Positions 45,739 to 53,769 of a stretch of 64,000 bases of DNA are shown in pieces. The number at the start of each line of letters is the position of its first letter. Positions within the stretch are counted from its first letter, which is position 1. The stretch spans positions 1-64,000 of the forward strand of contig NW_025778969.1 in the NCBI RefSeq assembly GCF_021130785.1, written 5' to 3'. The DNA comes from Homalodisca vitripennis. Its lineage: Eukaryota > Arthropoda > Insecta > Hemiptera > Cicadellidae. The notes under the pieces are model-generated. The model was given only the letters and a program-made list of their open reading frames with translations, had not been told where the DNA came from and did no database searches. The position numbers were made by a program, and so were the translations under genes.

Positions 45739-46723
45739 TCGGTTTAAGCGGGGTGAATTGGAGTCCGAGGAGATGTTTTGAAAAGCAATACCAGCCGTTG
45801 ATCAAGGAATTGCGTGACACCAAGGAGACCCGCACTTTACACACCGATGTCAAGAAGGAAATCAAGAAAGAGGAAGATGATGCAGATGATGACGATGATG
45901 AAAACTCAGAGTTTCTACCAAATTTATTTTCTTCGCCTAATCTTCCCCATTTAAAACCATCGGTCTCCACTAGACTTGATTCTGGAGCAGAAGAAGTGTT
46001 TGAGACAGACGACCAAGGTGATGGTGGAGGAAACAACGAAATTACAAAAATGCTCTCAACACCTACGGGTCTACAGACGGCGTCCCAATATATCGCCGAC
46101 AGCTTTGCTCATCCGTTGACCAGAAAGTACATGCAAGAGCTTATGAAGGATTTGGGTGGGCGTTCATCTAAAATTGACCATCTTTACGGTCCTCGTTACG
46201 AAAAAAATACTTTAATGGTTGGCAATAAGGAATTGCAGTTTGATGAGGACGGTAGTATTCGAATAGATGATGTGGCGTATAAGCCACAAGAGGGTCTGTA
46301 CGAGTTGATTTTCAAGCGAATACCGGATGATGAAATCTACAATGACGAAGACAAAATCGCTTACAAAGATATACTGAAGGAAAACTAGCGCTCATAAAAG
46401 AAACTATAACCCAAATGGAGTTATCAATCGCAACACGTCGCTCAAGTATAAGTATGTAATTTCAGACTTATTTCCAAAAGTAGTTAAGGGTTCTGGAGCT
46501 GACAGGAAAGCTCATAGTGTGACTAAATCACTATCAGATCCCGATACGGTTTTACTGGAACGATCCAAATGAGTTGTGCGACCGTCTTAGGCTGTTGGTG
46601 GCATCCGCTGAAGCTGGAAACACGAACCACAAGAACGAGATTATAAATATCATTGAAGAATTGAAAGAATCAAAGACTATATCAGGTGATGGTAACGCGA
46701 GATTCAGATCATTGATGAGATGA
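45668..46723 (+). pseudogene. Conserved Polinton structural-type protein with GLYELIF motif, frameshifted
   Basis: The likely start is the ATG at 45668, giving a Lys-rich, coiled-coil-like N-terminus (ISKLKKAIKQKYNRFKRG). After a frame change near 45775 (T run) come KEIKKEEDDADDDDDEN, TPTGLQTASQYIADSF, DHLYGPRYEKN and GLYELIFKRIPDDEIY. After further changes near 46390 and 46546 it continues through NYNPNGVINRN and FYWNDPNELCDRLRLLV to a stop at 46721-46723. I recognise this layout as a recurrent protein of arthropod Polintons with no established function; a virion role is inferred from its place before the fibre-like genes. It overlaps the next ATG by ATGA. Confidence 0.65.
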
Positions 46724-47083
46724 CCGTCAATAAGTTTGGTCAGAGGCCACAATCTCTGAAGAAGCAAGACATCCAGAGAGTTATGAATACTGTAAAACAA
46801 AAAGCTAAAGAAAGATGTAAGAAGATTGTACTCTCAAATTGCAATCCTTCAGAATCAAGCGCTTATTCAGCAGGATCAAATAAACAGCTTACAAAATACA
46901 AATGAAGAAGCTATAAGACGTCTAGCAGTTCAACTATTTCACTGGATCAACAAGATACACACTACCGTACCTCCAGCTCGCTTCCACGCCGTCTTAGATG
47001 CTGATGAAAACACATATATTGACTGGGATAAGATATTTATAAAGAGCAATGTACAGGAGGAGTCTTCATCACTTGTAAAATGA
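46720..47083 (+). pseudogene. Fibre-like paralogue A (short, coiled coil), frameshifted
   Basis: Starts MTVNKFGQRPQSLKK; a frame change near 46820 leads to a coiled-coil stretch (YSQIAILQNQALIQQDQINS) and the C-terminal block QLFHWINKIHTTVP ... YIDWDKIFIKS. That last block is shared with paralogue B, so the two genes arose by duplication. A lacks the GPKG / KRLRN repeat. ATGA overlaps at both ends. Confidence 0.6.
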
Positions 47084-47503
47084 GTGTGGACAAGTTTGGA
47101 CGACGCTTCAAGCGTACAAAGGCTAAACAAGGTCCGAAAGGCGAGGGATTCAATGTGACTGCCGAAGGTGACTATGACGTGCAGAGAAAACGTCTGAGAA
47201 ATCTAGGGAACCCTGAAGATGAACTAGACGCTGTTAATCTACAGACGTTGATCAGTAAGTTAGGAGATCTGCAGACCGAAATGATTACTTTAACCGACAA
47301 GTTAAACAGCTTGAAAGATTCGCAAGAAAATTCTATGAAGCTTTTAGCGGTTTCAATTGTTCCATTGGATCAATAGAGTACACAGTACCGTAGCTGTTGG
47401 TAGGTTTCAAGCACACTTTAACGTTGATGCACATACATATATCGACTGGGATAAGATATTTATAAAGAGTAAAGTTCGTGACTCGCCATCACTTGCACAA
47501 TGA
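47080..47503 (+). pseudogene. Fibre-like paralogue B, frameshifted near its end
   Basis: Starts MSVDKFGRRFKRTKAK, then GPKGEGFNVTAEGDYD and RKRLRNLGNPEDELDAVNLQ, a repeat type typical of trimeric fibre shafts and phage tail fibres (a KRL..V..P...DAV..L pattern), followed by a coiled coil (LQTEMITLTDKLNSLKDS). A frame change near 47365 restores FHWINRVHSTVAVGRF and YIDWDKIFIKSKV, the block shared with A. ATGA overlaps join A, B and C. Proposed role: spike or fibre; this is inference from repeat style. Confidence 0.62.
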
Positions 47504-48255
47504 GTGTTGACAAGTTTTGGACGGCGATCCAGGCAGTTTGGAAAAGGCGGGTTAAGGGACCAAAAGGAGATGGATTCAAGCTGACGGCCGAAGGTGACTA
47601 CGACATTAACGGGAAACGTCTAAGACATGTAAAAAGTCCAGAAGATGATCTCGACGCCGTAAATCTACAAACGCTGACCAGTAAATCGGTGATAATCGGG
47701 AAAGATGGAATTGACTGTCGGAAACAGAGATTGAGCAATATAAGTAAAAGCTACAAGACCATACGATGCTCTACCACTCGCTCAACTGGCCGAACACATA
47801 CCGTCAAAAGATTTAAAGGATAAATCTTACAAGTTCCAGCGCTTTAGATTACATCAAATTGGGGAGCCTAAACAAAACGATGACGCGTTAACACTCGGTT
47901 ACTTCAAAAATAACACTATCAAAAAAAGGCAGGATGGTTGGGAGCTTGGAAACAAAAGGCTAAAGCTAGTGGCCGATCCTGTCGAGCTTCGTGACGCTGT
48001 GACGCTCAACTATTTTCAACGCAAACACAGTTACAAAGAAGCAAGACGGTTGGGAGTTTGCAAACAAAAAAGTTAGGGTTAGTTGCAGACCCTACCGAAA
48101 TGCAGGATGCTGTGACAATGAACTATCTCGTTCGTGTCTTAAGTGAAGTGTTTTACAGTTTCTATATATACGTCTCGCTCCTCCTGGTGATAGTGTTAGA
48201 TCGGTCGCTAAAGACCAGTGGATTCGTTCAAACGTTGTTGATCCGTTTTTCTTAA
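47500..48255 (+). pseudogene. Fibre-like paralogue C with five shaft-type repeats, frameshifted
   Basis: Starts MSVDKFWTAIQAVWKRR, then GPKGDGFKLTAEGDYDINGK. Five successive shaft-like repeats can be read across frames: KRLRHVKSPEDDLDAVNLQ, KQRLSNIS, IGEPKQNDDALTLGYFKNN, NKRLKLVADPVELRDAVTLN and NKKLGLVADPTEMQDAVTMN. A hydrophobic C-terminal stretch (FYSFYIYVSLLLVIVL) follows and would be unusual for a fibre tip; it may instead reflect one more frame change. Changes lie near 47742 and 48035. Confidence 0.6.
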
Positions 48256-48292
48256 ACGCCCAAAACGAAAATAATGAGATCGGAAGACTAAT

Positions 48293-48328
48293 TATATAAA
48301 CTGTGATTGCAAGCCATACACTGCAGTC
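48293..48328 (+). promoter_or_regulatory. TATA-initiator promoter before the PLA2 gene
   Basis: TATATAAA at 48293-48300 with CTGCAGTCTGG about 30 bp downstream (A at 48325), placed between fibre-like gene C and the ATG at 48354. Confidence 0.55.
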
Positions 48329-48353
48329 TGGTTTTGGCCACGGCGCGGATAAA

Positions 48354-48906
48354 ATGGCAAAGCGCAAAGGGTCTCGTCCCGTCAGACGAAAGCGAACCAT
48401 CGGAGGAGCAGGAGGTATTATCTCTAGTGTTATTAACAAGGCGATTGACCTTCTACCTTTTGAAGCACACATCCCTGGCTATTCTTTCTGCGGACCTGGC
48501 ACATTTTTGAAAAAAAGAATCGCTAGGGGTGAGAAGGGGGTGAATTTATTGGATGATGCCTGCCGTATTCACGATATAGCTTACGATAAATACAGTGACT
48601 CGGAGCATCGCAATCAAGCAGACAAAGAGTTGGCAAAGCGGGCTTGGGATAGAGTATAAAAGCGGTCAGACGCGACTTTAGGTGAAAGAGCAGCTGCTTT
48701 AGCGGTAAACTGGTGCGATGAAAGCTAAAACGGCTTTCGGTGGTGGTGGTGGTGGGAAGAGACGAAGGAAAGTTGTTAAGAAGAAGAGCGGAAAGACGAA
48801 AGGTAGGGGCCTTTACCTAAAACCTTATCCAAAGAGGGGAGCTGGTGTTAGAAAGAAGAAGAGGAGTTGTTGTAAAAAAAATCTCGATCCCGATAAGGAC
48901 CGTTGA
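48354..48906 (+). pseudogene. Parvovirus-type phospholipase A2 with basic Gly/Lys/Arg tail, frameshifted
   Basis: I choose the ATG at 48354 (MAKRKGSRPVRRKR), since it is 29 bp past the initiator. The PLA2 core has the calcium-loop YSFCGPGT and the catalytic DDACRIHDIAYDKY, the signature of parvovirus VP1-type sPLA2 used to cross endosomal membranes. After NQADKELAKRAWDRV the frame is lost near 48655; an alternative frame gives ERAAALAVNWC and then a tail of Gly6, many Lys/Arg, and RGLYLKPYPKRGAGVRKKKR, resembling basic core or membrane-active virion peptides. TATAAAAG at 48655-48662 may be chance or an internal promoter. Confidence 0.8.
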
Positions 48907-49327
48907 CAAATTTCGAGTTGATCCACTACGCTAAACAACTAAGCATTCCCAATTTTAGAGGGGTGTTTTATGCGTGACACGTTTACCTCAAACAGGGCCC
49001 AGAAAATACGAGTCAGCTATAGTTAATCTGGACTCAAGTTACGGTGACGGTACTCATTGGGTTTGCTACAGAAAACGCCGGCATAATGTAAGCTATTTTG
49101 ACAGTTTCGGAAATCTTCGCCCTCCTTGGGAACTCATATACTATTTCGGACCCACCGCTGACATACAGTATAATTATCAAAGTCGTCAGGGGTTTGATTC
49201 AGTTGTATGTGGACATCTGTGCTTAGAGTTTCTCAGCGGAAAGAATGTTTTGCCTGAGCGGGAAAGGTTCAAGAATAACTTTGTGACGTATTTCCTCCAT
49301 ACGACACCAGTGATGGCGATTACGTAA
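48903..49327 (+). pseudogene. Adenain-like cysteine protease (virion maturation)
   Basis: Catalytic landmarks in order: GDGTHWVCYRK (His), VSYFDSFGNLRPPWEL (Asp) and DSVVCGHLCLEFL (nucleophile Cys), typical of the C5/Ulp1-like proteases of adenoviruses and Polintons. The upstream frame starts TNFELIHYAKQLSIPNFRGV directly at the preceding stop; the position where an ATGA overlap would be expected reads TTGA (48903-48906). A frame change near 48972 separates this N-terminus from the intact catalytic part (48974-49327). Role: cleavage of virion precursors. Confidence 0.88.
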
Positions 49328-49945
49328 TTGGGATTGATAGATCTGAGCACGTTCAATTCTATTCCCAATATTGAAAAGAATGTAAACGATAAATTTTATT
49401 ACGGAAACCATGATGAAGTGATAACGTTTGAGGAAGGTTCTTACGAAGTAGAAGACATTGCGAATTATATACAGGGGAGACTACCGGAGGGGATCACAGT
49501 CCGCTTGAATGCAAATAACAATACTCTTAAGACCGAGATTAAAAGCAACGTGCAGATTGATTTCAGCAAGAAAGGCACAATTGCATCGATATTGGGCTTC
49601 AGCAAAAAGGTGCTGCAAGCTAATAAAGTACACACTTCAGACCTGCCTGTGAATATTCTCAAGGTGAACAGCATAAGAGTTGAGTGCAACGTTGTTCGCG
49701 GCTCGTTTGATAACGGTGTAGAGAGTCACGTTATTCACGAGTTCTTTCCACAAGTAGAGCCGGGGTATAAAATAGTCGAGACACCTGGTACAGTGATTTA
49801 TTTACCGCTCAAAAACGTTCAGAAGGTGCACACCATAACTGTCGAGCTTAAAGATCAAGACAACAATCCTGTGAATCTCAGAGGTGAAACGTTATCTTTG
49901 AGGTTGCATATAAAGAAAGTGGGTGCTCATGGGTCTAGTATTTAA
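49328..49945 (+). CDS. Penton-type minor capsid protein (single jelly roll)
   Basis: An intact frame of about 205 codons with GLIDLSTFNSIPNIEK at the N-terminus, EEGSYEVEDIANYIQGRL, NANNNTLKTEI, GSFDNGVESHVIHEFFP and GYKIVETPGTVIYLPL, all landmarks of the Polinton penton. It would form the vertices with the hexon. The frame opens with TTG directly before GLIDL where ATG is expected; no in-frame ATG lies nearby, so the start may be mutated or an indel hides it. GGTATAAAATAG at 49765-49775 lies inside codons of a conserved segment and is probably not a promoter. Confidence 0.88.
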   Translation: MGLIDLSTFNSIPNIEKNVNDKFYYGNHDEVITFEEGSYEVEDIANYIQGRLPEGITVRLNANNNTLKTEIKSNVQIDFSKKGTIASILGFSKKVLQANKVHTSDLPVNILKVNSIRVECNVVRGSFDNGVESHVIHEFFPQVEPGYKIVETPGTVIYLPLKNVQKVHTITVELKDQDNNPVNLRGETLSLRLHIKKVGAHGSSI

Positions 49946-50090
49946 GGAGGGTGTGAACATAATTCAGGTCATTAGACCGTCGCGCCTGATAGTGGTAACT
50001 TCTGCTAACGCAAATTTCTTGCGCTCTCTTGGCTTTAAAGTTAACACCGGCGCAATTCGTGAAAATGCTCGATATAGAGAGTCCCGCTGA
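49929..50090 (+). CDS. Small basic ORF bridging penton and hexon, 53 aa
   Basis: ATG at 49929 lies inside the last codons of the penton gene; the frame runs through NIIQVIRPSRLIVV and NANFLRSLGFKV to a stop at 50088-50090, inside the hexon start. It fills the whole 120-bp gap between the capsid genes. The product is basic and amphipathic. Its placement is suggestive of a small virion protein, but it has no recognisable domain and could be chance. Confidence 0.42.
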   Translation: MGLVFKEGVNIIQVIRPSRLIVVTSANANFLRSLGFKVNTGAIRENARYRESR

Positions 50091-51265
50091 GTACAATGAA
50101 ATCATTACCGGACTGGAATATCACACACATAATCCGTATGCTTCAACCACGTTTAATAATAACGATGAAATACGGATACCAATCAGTTATCAGGATTTAA
50201 TAACAGCTCCTTTTGAAAGCACACTACACGTTGTGGGTACAGTAAGCGGTAAGAAAGCTGACGGTACAACAGATGCTAAAGTGTCTCTGGTTAACAACGC
50301 GATCGCTTTTTCTCTTTGATGATATCCGATACGAGATTGGCGGTGTGGAAATTGATCGCACAAAAGAATGTAGGTATAGCCAGTTCGTTAAAAAATATAT
50401 ATTATCAGCTCGTGCGGAAGACGAAAATAATCTGGAAAATGCATGCTGGTTCGGCCCCGGTGGAAAGAAAGAAATGAACAAATTCTCATTTTCTGTGCCT
50501 TTAAGGTTGTTGTTGGGATTCGCAGAGGATTACAAGCGAATAATTGTGAATGTAAAACAAGAGTTGATACTGCTGCGGTCGGCGACAGATGCCAACGCTA
50601 TTATTAGCGATGACGCAGCGACCCACACGTTGAAGATCACCAATCTGTACTGGCGGGTGCCTCACATCTCTGTATCCGACTTGTTTCGTGCTAAAATCCT
50701 ACGTCTAGTTGAAAAAGATACTCCAATACATATACCGTTTAGATCGTGGGAGTTGCACGAATACCCTGTACTGCCGCAAACTGAACGTCAATCATGGACT
50801 ATAAAAACTTCTTCTCAATTGGAGAAACCACGATACGTGATTGTAGCTTTCCAGACAGAAAGGAAAAACAACTTAAAGAAAGACATGTCATGTTTTGACA
50901 GTTGTAAGTTATCGAACATCCGCCTGTATTTAAATACACAATATTTCCCTTATGACAACATTCACGGAGACACCGCTATATTCTATGAAATGTTTGTAAG
51001 ATTTCAAAACTCCTATTATGGCGATTTAGGCGGTCGTCGGTGGCCTGACGTCAGTCTGGACACGTTTAAAAATAAAACACCTCTGTATGTGATTGATTGT
51101 TCACGCCAAAATGATTCGGTCAAGTCTGGACCTGTCGATGTGCGGCTAGAATTTGAGGCTACGGAAGCGTTCAAGGCCAACACACCACAGGCCTACTGTC
51201 TACTGCTTCATGACTCGTATTTCGTTTACACAATGCTCAAGGGCACGGTAAAGAAGATGATGTAA
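50065..51265 (+). pseudogene. Hexon-type major capsid protein (double jelly roll), one frameshift
   Basis: I choose the ATG at 50065, which puts the conserved ITGLEYHTHNPYASTTFNNN close to the N-terminus as in other Polinton major capsid proteins. A T-run indel at 50308-50312 changes frame, after which 320 codons are open: FLFDDIRYEIGGVEIDRT, ACWFGPGGKKEMNKFSF, VPLRLLLGFAEDYKRI, YWRVPHISVSDLFRAK and a C-terminal FVYTMLKGTVKKM. One base is all that separates it from an intact gene. Role: trimer building the icosahedral shell. Confidence 0.9.
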
Positions 51266-51280
51266 CGTGAATAAAACACG

Positions 51281-51595
51281 ATGCAAATGACAGAATCTTT
51301 CAGTTTCAAATTGGACGCCACGATGGAAGGTTCACGGAAGATAAATATTGTCCTTGATTTGGTCGGTGAAATCCGTAGATTAATCCGCAATCACCAGTTA
51401 ACAACAATGAAACGGACGAGTGATGGCTACATGCATTATTGCGAATGTGCGTATACCGCACCGGATTGTCAAGATGTACCAGACACTTGTGTATGTGTAA
51501 TGATTGACAGGCGGAAAGATGAAATATTCAGACTGTTAAATGAAATTTACGATAACACTGTGCAAAACGACGACGACGATGTTCATAGAAGATGA
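51281..51595 (+). CDS. Unknown Polinton protein, 104 aa, acidic tail
   Basis: ATG 16 bp after the hexon stop; an AATAAA (51270-51275) lies between them. The sequence has ITRL-like helical stretches (VLDLVGEIRRLIRNHQ), seven Cys residues between 60 and 92 (YCECAYTAPDCQDVPDTCVC), which may bind metal, and ends NDDDDVHRR. No family recognised. Confidence 0.6.
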   Translation: MQMTESFSFKLDATMEGSRKINIVLDLVGEIRRLIRNHQLTTMKRTSDGYMHYCECAYTAPDCQDVPDTCVCVMIDRRKDEIFRLLNEIYDNTVQNDDDDVHRR

Positions 51596-51674
51596 TAGTG
51601 ACTATACGATATCCTCTATGGAAGAAGGGGAGGAGGAGGAGGAGGAGGAGGTATGTAATTGTATAAGCCAGTGA
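51579..51674 (+). CDS. Micro-ORF with poly-Glu, 31 aa
   Basis: ATG at 51579 overlaps the end of the previous gene by 17 bp; the product is MFIEDDSDYTISSMEEG followed by seven Glu and VCNCISQ. A good donor-like gtatgt (51651) interrupts the Glu run. It may be a short acidic gene, a first exon, or nothing. Confidence 0.3.
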   Translation: MFIEDDSDYTISSMEEGEEEEEEEVCNCISQ

Positions 51675-51730
51675 CTAATACGTCAGGTACTTAATGGTTT
51701 GCTCAAGGTTGTACAGAGTCATTCGTGATC

Positions 51731-51922
51731 ATGGAGCGAAAGAGTGAAGACATACTGGCTACAGTCGCTGATGCTGTGTTCAAGGAGGAGGAGGAGGACC
51801 AGCTGGTGAGTCAACCAATGGAAATAGACAAGGTTAAATCAGTCCGTAAAAGCTCAAAACGAAATCTCCCGAATCTAGTTACCGGTGTGTTTCTAAAGTC
51901 TCTTTACTTTTTGAATTCCTGA
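51731..51922 (+). CDS. Unknown small ORF, 63 aa
   Basis: Starts MERKSEDILATVADAVFK, then KEEEEDQLVSQPMEIDK and a basic KSVRKSSKRN segment. The mix of acidic and basic stretches resembles small core-associated proteins, but no family is recognised. It may continue in another frame. Confidence 0.4.
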   Translation: MERKSEDILATVADAVFKEEEEDQLVSQPMEIDKVKSVRKSSKRNLPNLVTGVFLKSLYFLNS

Positions 51923-52044
51923 TTGTTCCAAATACTTGATTGTAGGGATTGTTTGTTGATCACGACAATGGTTGTTCGGTATCTTGATGAAAGGTAAAAG
52001 GGGAACGTTTGCGTTTTGGAAACCTGAAATGTTCAACATTCTAT

Positions 52045-52290
52045 TAGGGTGCGCGAACCAAATCACCGGACTCTTGGAATCGACAGGCGTGCATAGATTC
52101 AGTAGTTCTAAAAGCGAAAGTGGAGAGAATATGGTGGTTACGTAGAGTATTTGGTCAGCAGTACGTTGTACTGTACGACGGAAAGAATACATTAACTCTG
52201 TCCGTAGACGAGTGGGACTCAGTTCACCAACTGTCTGCCCTGCGTAACACGTCAAATCAACGAGTTGTTTTTAAACGGAGGATCTATTGA
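52045..52290 (+). pseudogene. Fragment resembling a PC4-like ssDNA-binding protein
   Basis: An open frame without ATG ends at 52288-52290 and contains YVVLYDGKNTLTLSVDEWD followed by SVHQLSALRN. The pattern of two beta strands, then TLSVDEW and a helix, recalls PC4-type single-strand DNA binding domains. The match is short and the call is tentative. Confidence 0.3.
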
Positions 52291-52443
52291 GATCTTTACG
52301 TCGGTGATGTGTTAGCATTGCCTAACAACGGAAGTCCGGACGAGGGTTACGTTGATCCGCCTGAGGCTTTACCACGTCACCTTTGCGACAGACTTTTTGA
52401 TGACGTCCAGTGCTACAAAACGTTTGGCCACATTCCAGCGGCG

Positions 52444-52915
52444 ATGAATGTGGCAGTAGTTGAATTTCAAGCTTTTCAAGGTAACAAAAAACCGTTTATA
52501 ATCAAAGAGTTTGCCATTGTGGCTAATTCATTTTCAATGTCAAATTGTTTTCAAACCTCCGTTTCCTAGGGAGAGATTAAACAAGAAAATGCGTACAACA
52601 GCTCTGTGGTTAGAGAAGAACTACCACAAGATCTTGTGGGAAGAAGGCGATTTCCCTTACAGTGGAAGTGTCATTCGCAACCTGTGCAAGCCGTTTACCA
52701 TAATTTATACACGTGGTCATGAGAAAGCGAAATTTTTAAGACGGTTTCACTCTAACGTTTGTGAGCTAGACAACCTGGCATGTTATGACAGTAGTACATT
52801 ATGCAGTTGTAAAGGAACGCATCGGTTTTTTCCTGCTCCCTACCGCAACACAGCGGCCGTGATGAAGATGTACGGTGTGCAATGCACGCTGCTAGATGTC
52901 GTTTTGAAATCCTGA
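52444..52915 (+). pseudogene. Conserved arthropod Polinton-associated protein, frameshifted
   Basis: ATG at 52444 gives MNVAVVEFQAFQGNKKPFI, IKEFAIVANSF; after a frame change near 52535 it continues QIVFKPPFPRERLNKK, WLEKNYHKILWEEGDFPY, IYTRGHEKAKFLRRF and a Cys-containing C-terminus. I recall similar uncharacterised proteins in arthropod genomes; the acidic residue in the first strand and the overall order hint at an RNase H-like or DEDD exonuclease fold (inference). AATAAA overlaps the stop (52915-52920). Confidence 0.5.
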
Positions 52916-52986
52916 ATAAACAGACTCACCAGTCCACTTAGTAGTCATTCTGTTCACGGTCACTGTTGAGATTACATCGTGTCAGC

Positions 52987-53404
52987 ATGGCGAGTACAGC
53001 TGCTGCTGCTACCGCTGCTGTATGGGACCTCATTTCTCGAGAGCCCAAAGTGCCTGTCGGTGTGCTCACTGATGCGTTCATTTTGGAAATTTAGTCGCTT
53101 TCTGAATTGGAAGCTTTTATCGGCAAATTATACTTTTTCGTTTGACATGTTGAGAATATTTCAGCATAAAGTAATTTGGACCACGATTTTGGAAAATGCT
53201 CGCCTTCCTGAATTCATTTTACGTGAAATGATGCCGAACTTTGACACTTACTGTTGGATAGTAATAAGTCGTCACCAGGTTCTATCGGAGCAGTTTATAC
53301 ACGATTTTGCTGAACAGCTGGACTGGGATTACATACTATTGTACCAAAACCTTAGTGGAAAGTTTCTTCAGGACCATTGTAATTATTATAGTGATGAAGC
53401 GTAA
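52987..53404 (+). pseudogene. WxxIS-repeat protein, frameshifted
   Basis: ATG at 52987 gives MASTAAAATAAVWDLISREP; frame is lost near 53092. Further on come VIWTTILENARLPEFIL, CWIVISRHQVLSEQFIHDF and LDWDYILLYQNLSGKFL. These are degenerate copies of a Trp-x-x-Ile-Ser ... Leu-Ser-x-x-Phe-Ile repeat that I know from proteins of large DNA viruses and phages; function is unknown. It is the last coding-like segment before the hairpin cluster. Confidence 0.5.
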
Positions 53405-53437
53405 TGTGTTCCGTAGAAAAACTCCAGTTTTACGATA

Positions 53438-53709
53438 GACCACATTGAAAGGCTTCACCGAGTAAAGTGGTCAACATCCGATTCTCTGCTTGTGTTTCAC
53501 GAGTCACATTGAAAGGCCTCTCTGAGTAAAGTGACTTGTAGGAATCTTGCTGAGAATCGGATCTCGCTCATCCTCTGTAAGTTACAACGAGTCACATTGA
53601 AAGGCTTCTCCAAGTAAAGTGGCTTGTATGAAAACCGACTGAGAGATGCTTCAGCTTCACCTGGATGAGGCAAGTCATATTGAAAGGCTTCACCAAGTAA
53701 AGTGACTTG
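53438..53709 (+). repeat. Hairpin family 1: four copies with a constant 23-nt loop
   Basis: Stems pair at 53438-53443/53467-53472 (GACCAC/GTGGTC), 53500-53507/53531-53538 (CGAGTCAC/GTGACTTG), 53588-53595/53619-53626 (CGAGTCAC/GTGGCTTG) and 53671-53678/53702-53709 (CAAGTCAT/GTGACTTG). Every loop is exactly 23 nt, starting ATTGAAAGGC and ending AGTAAA. Stem changes are compensated or give G-U pairs. Hairpin 2 is enclosed by an 11-bp stem (53476-53486 with 53552-53562) and hairpin 3 by a 7-bp stem (53567-53573 with 53663-53669). The pattern points to a structured RNA. Confidence 0.85.
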
Positions 53710-53769
53710 TCGCGTCCACCTAGTAGTATAATGTAGATTAGTACAAAAATGTCCTTCTCGGAAGGAGGA

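Noticed and set aside
49755..49780. TATAAAATAG inside the penton gene as a hexon promoter
   Set aside because: It encodes the conserved G-Y-K-I-V segment and lies about 290 bp from the hexon ATG without a clear initiator.
51893..52255. Minus-strand 120-codon frame
   Set aside because: Antisense to the plus-strand fragment with the VDEW motif; no recognisable domain.
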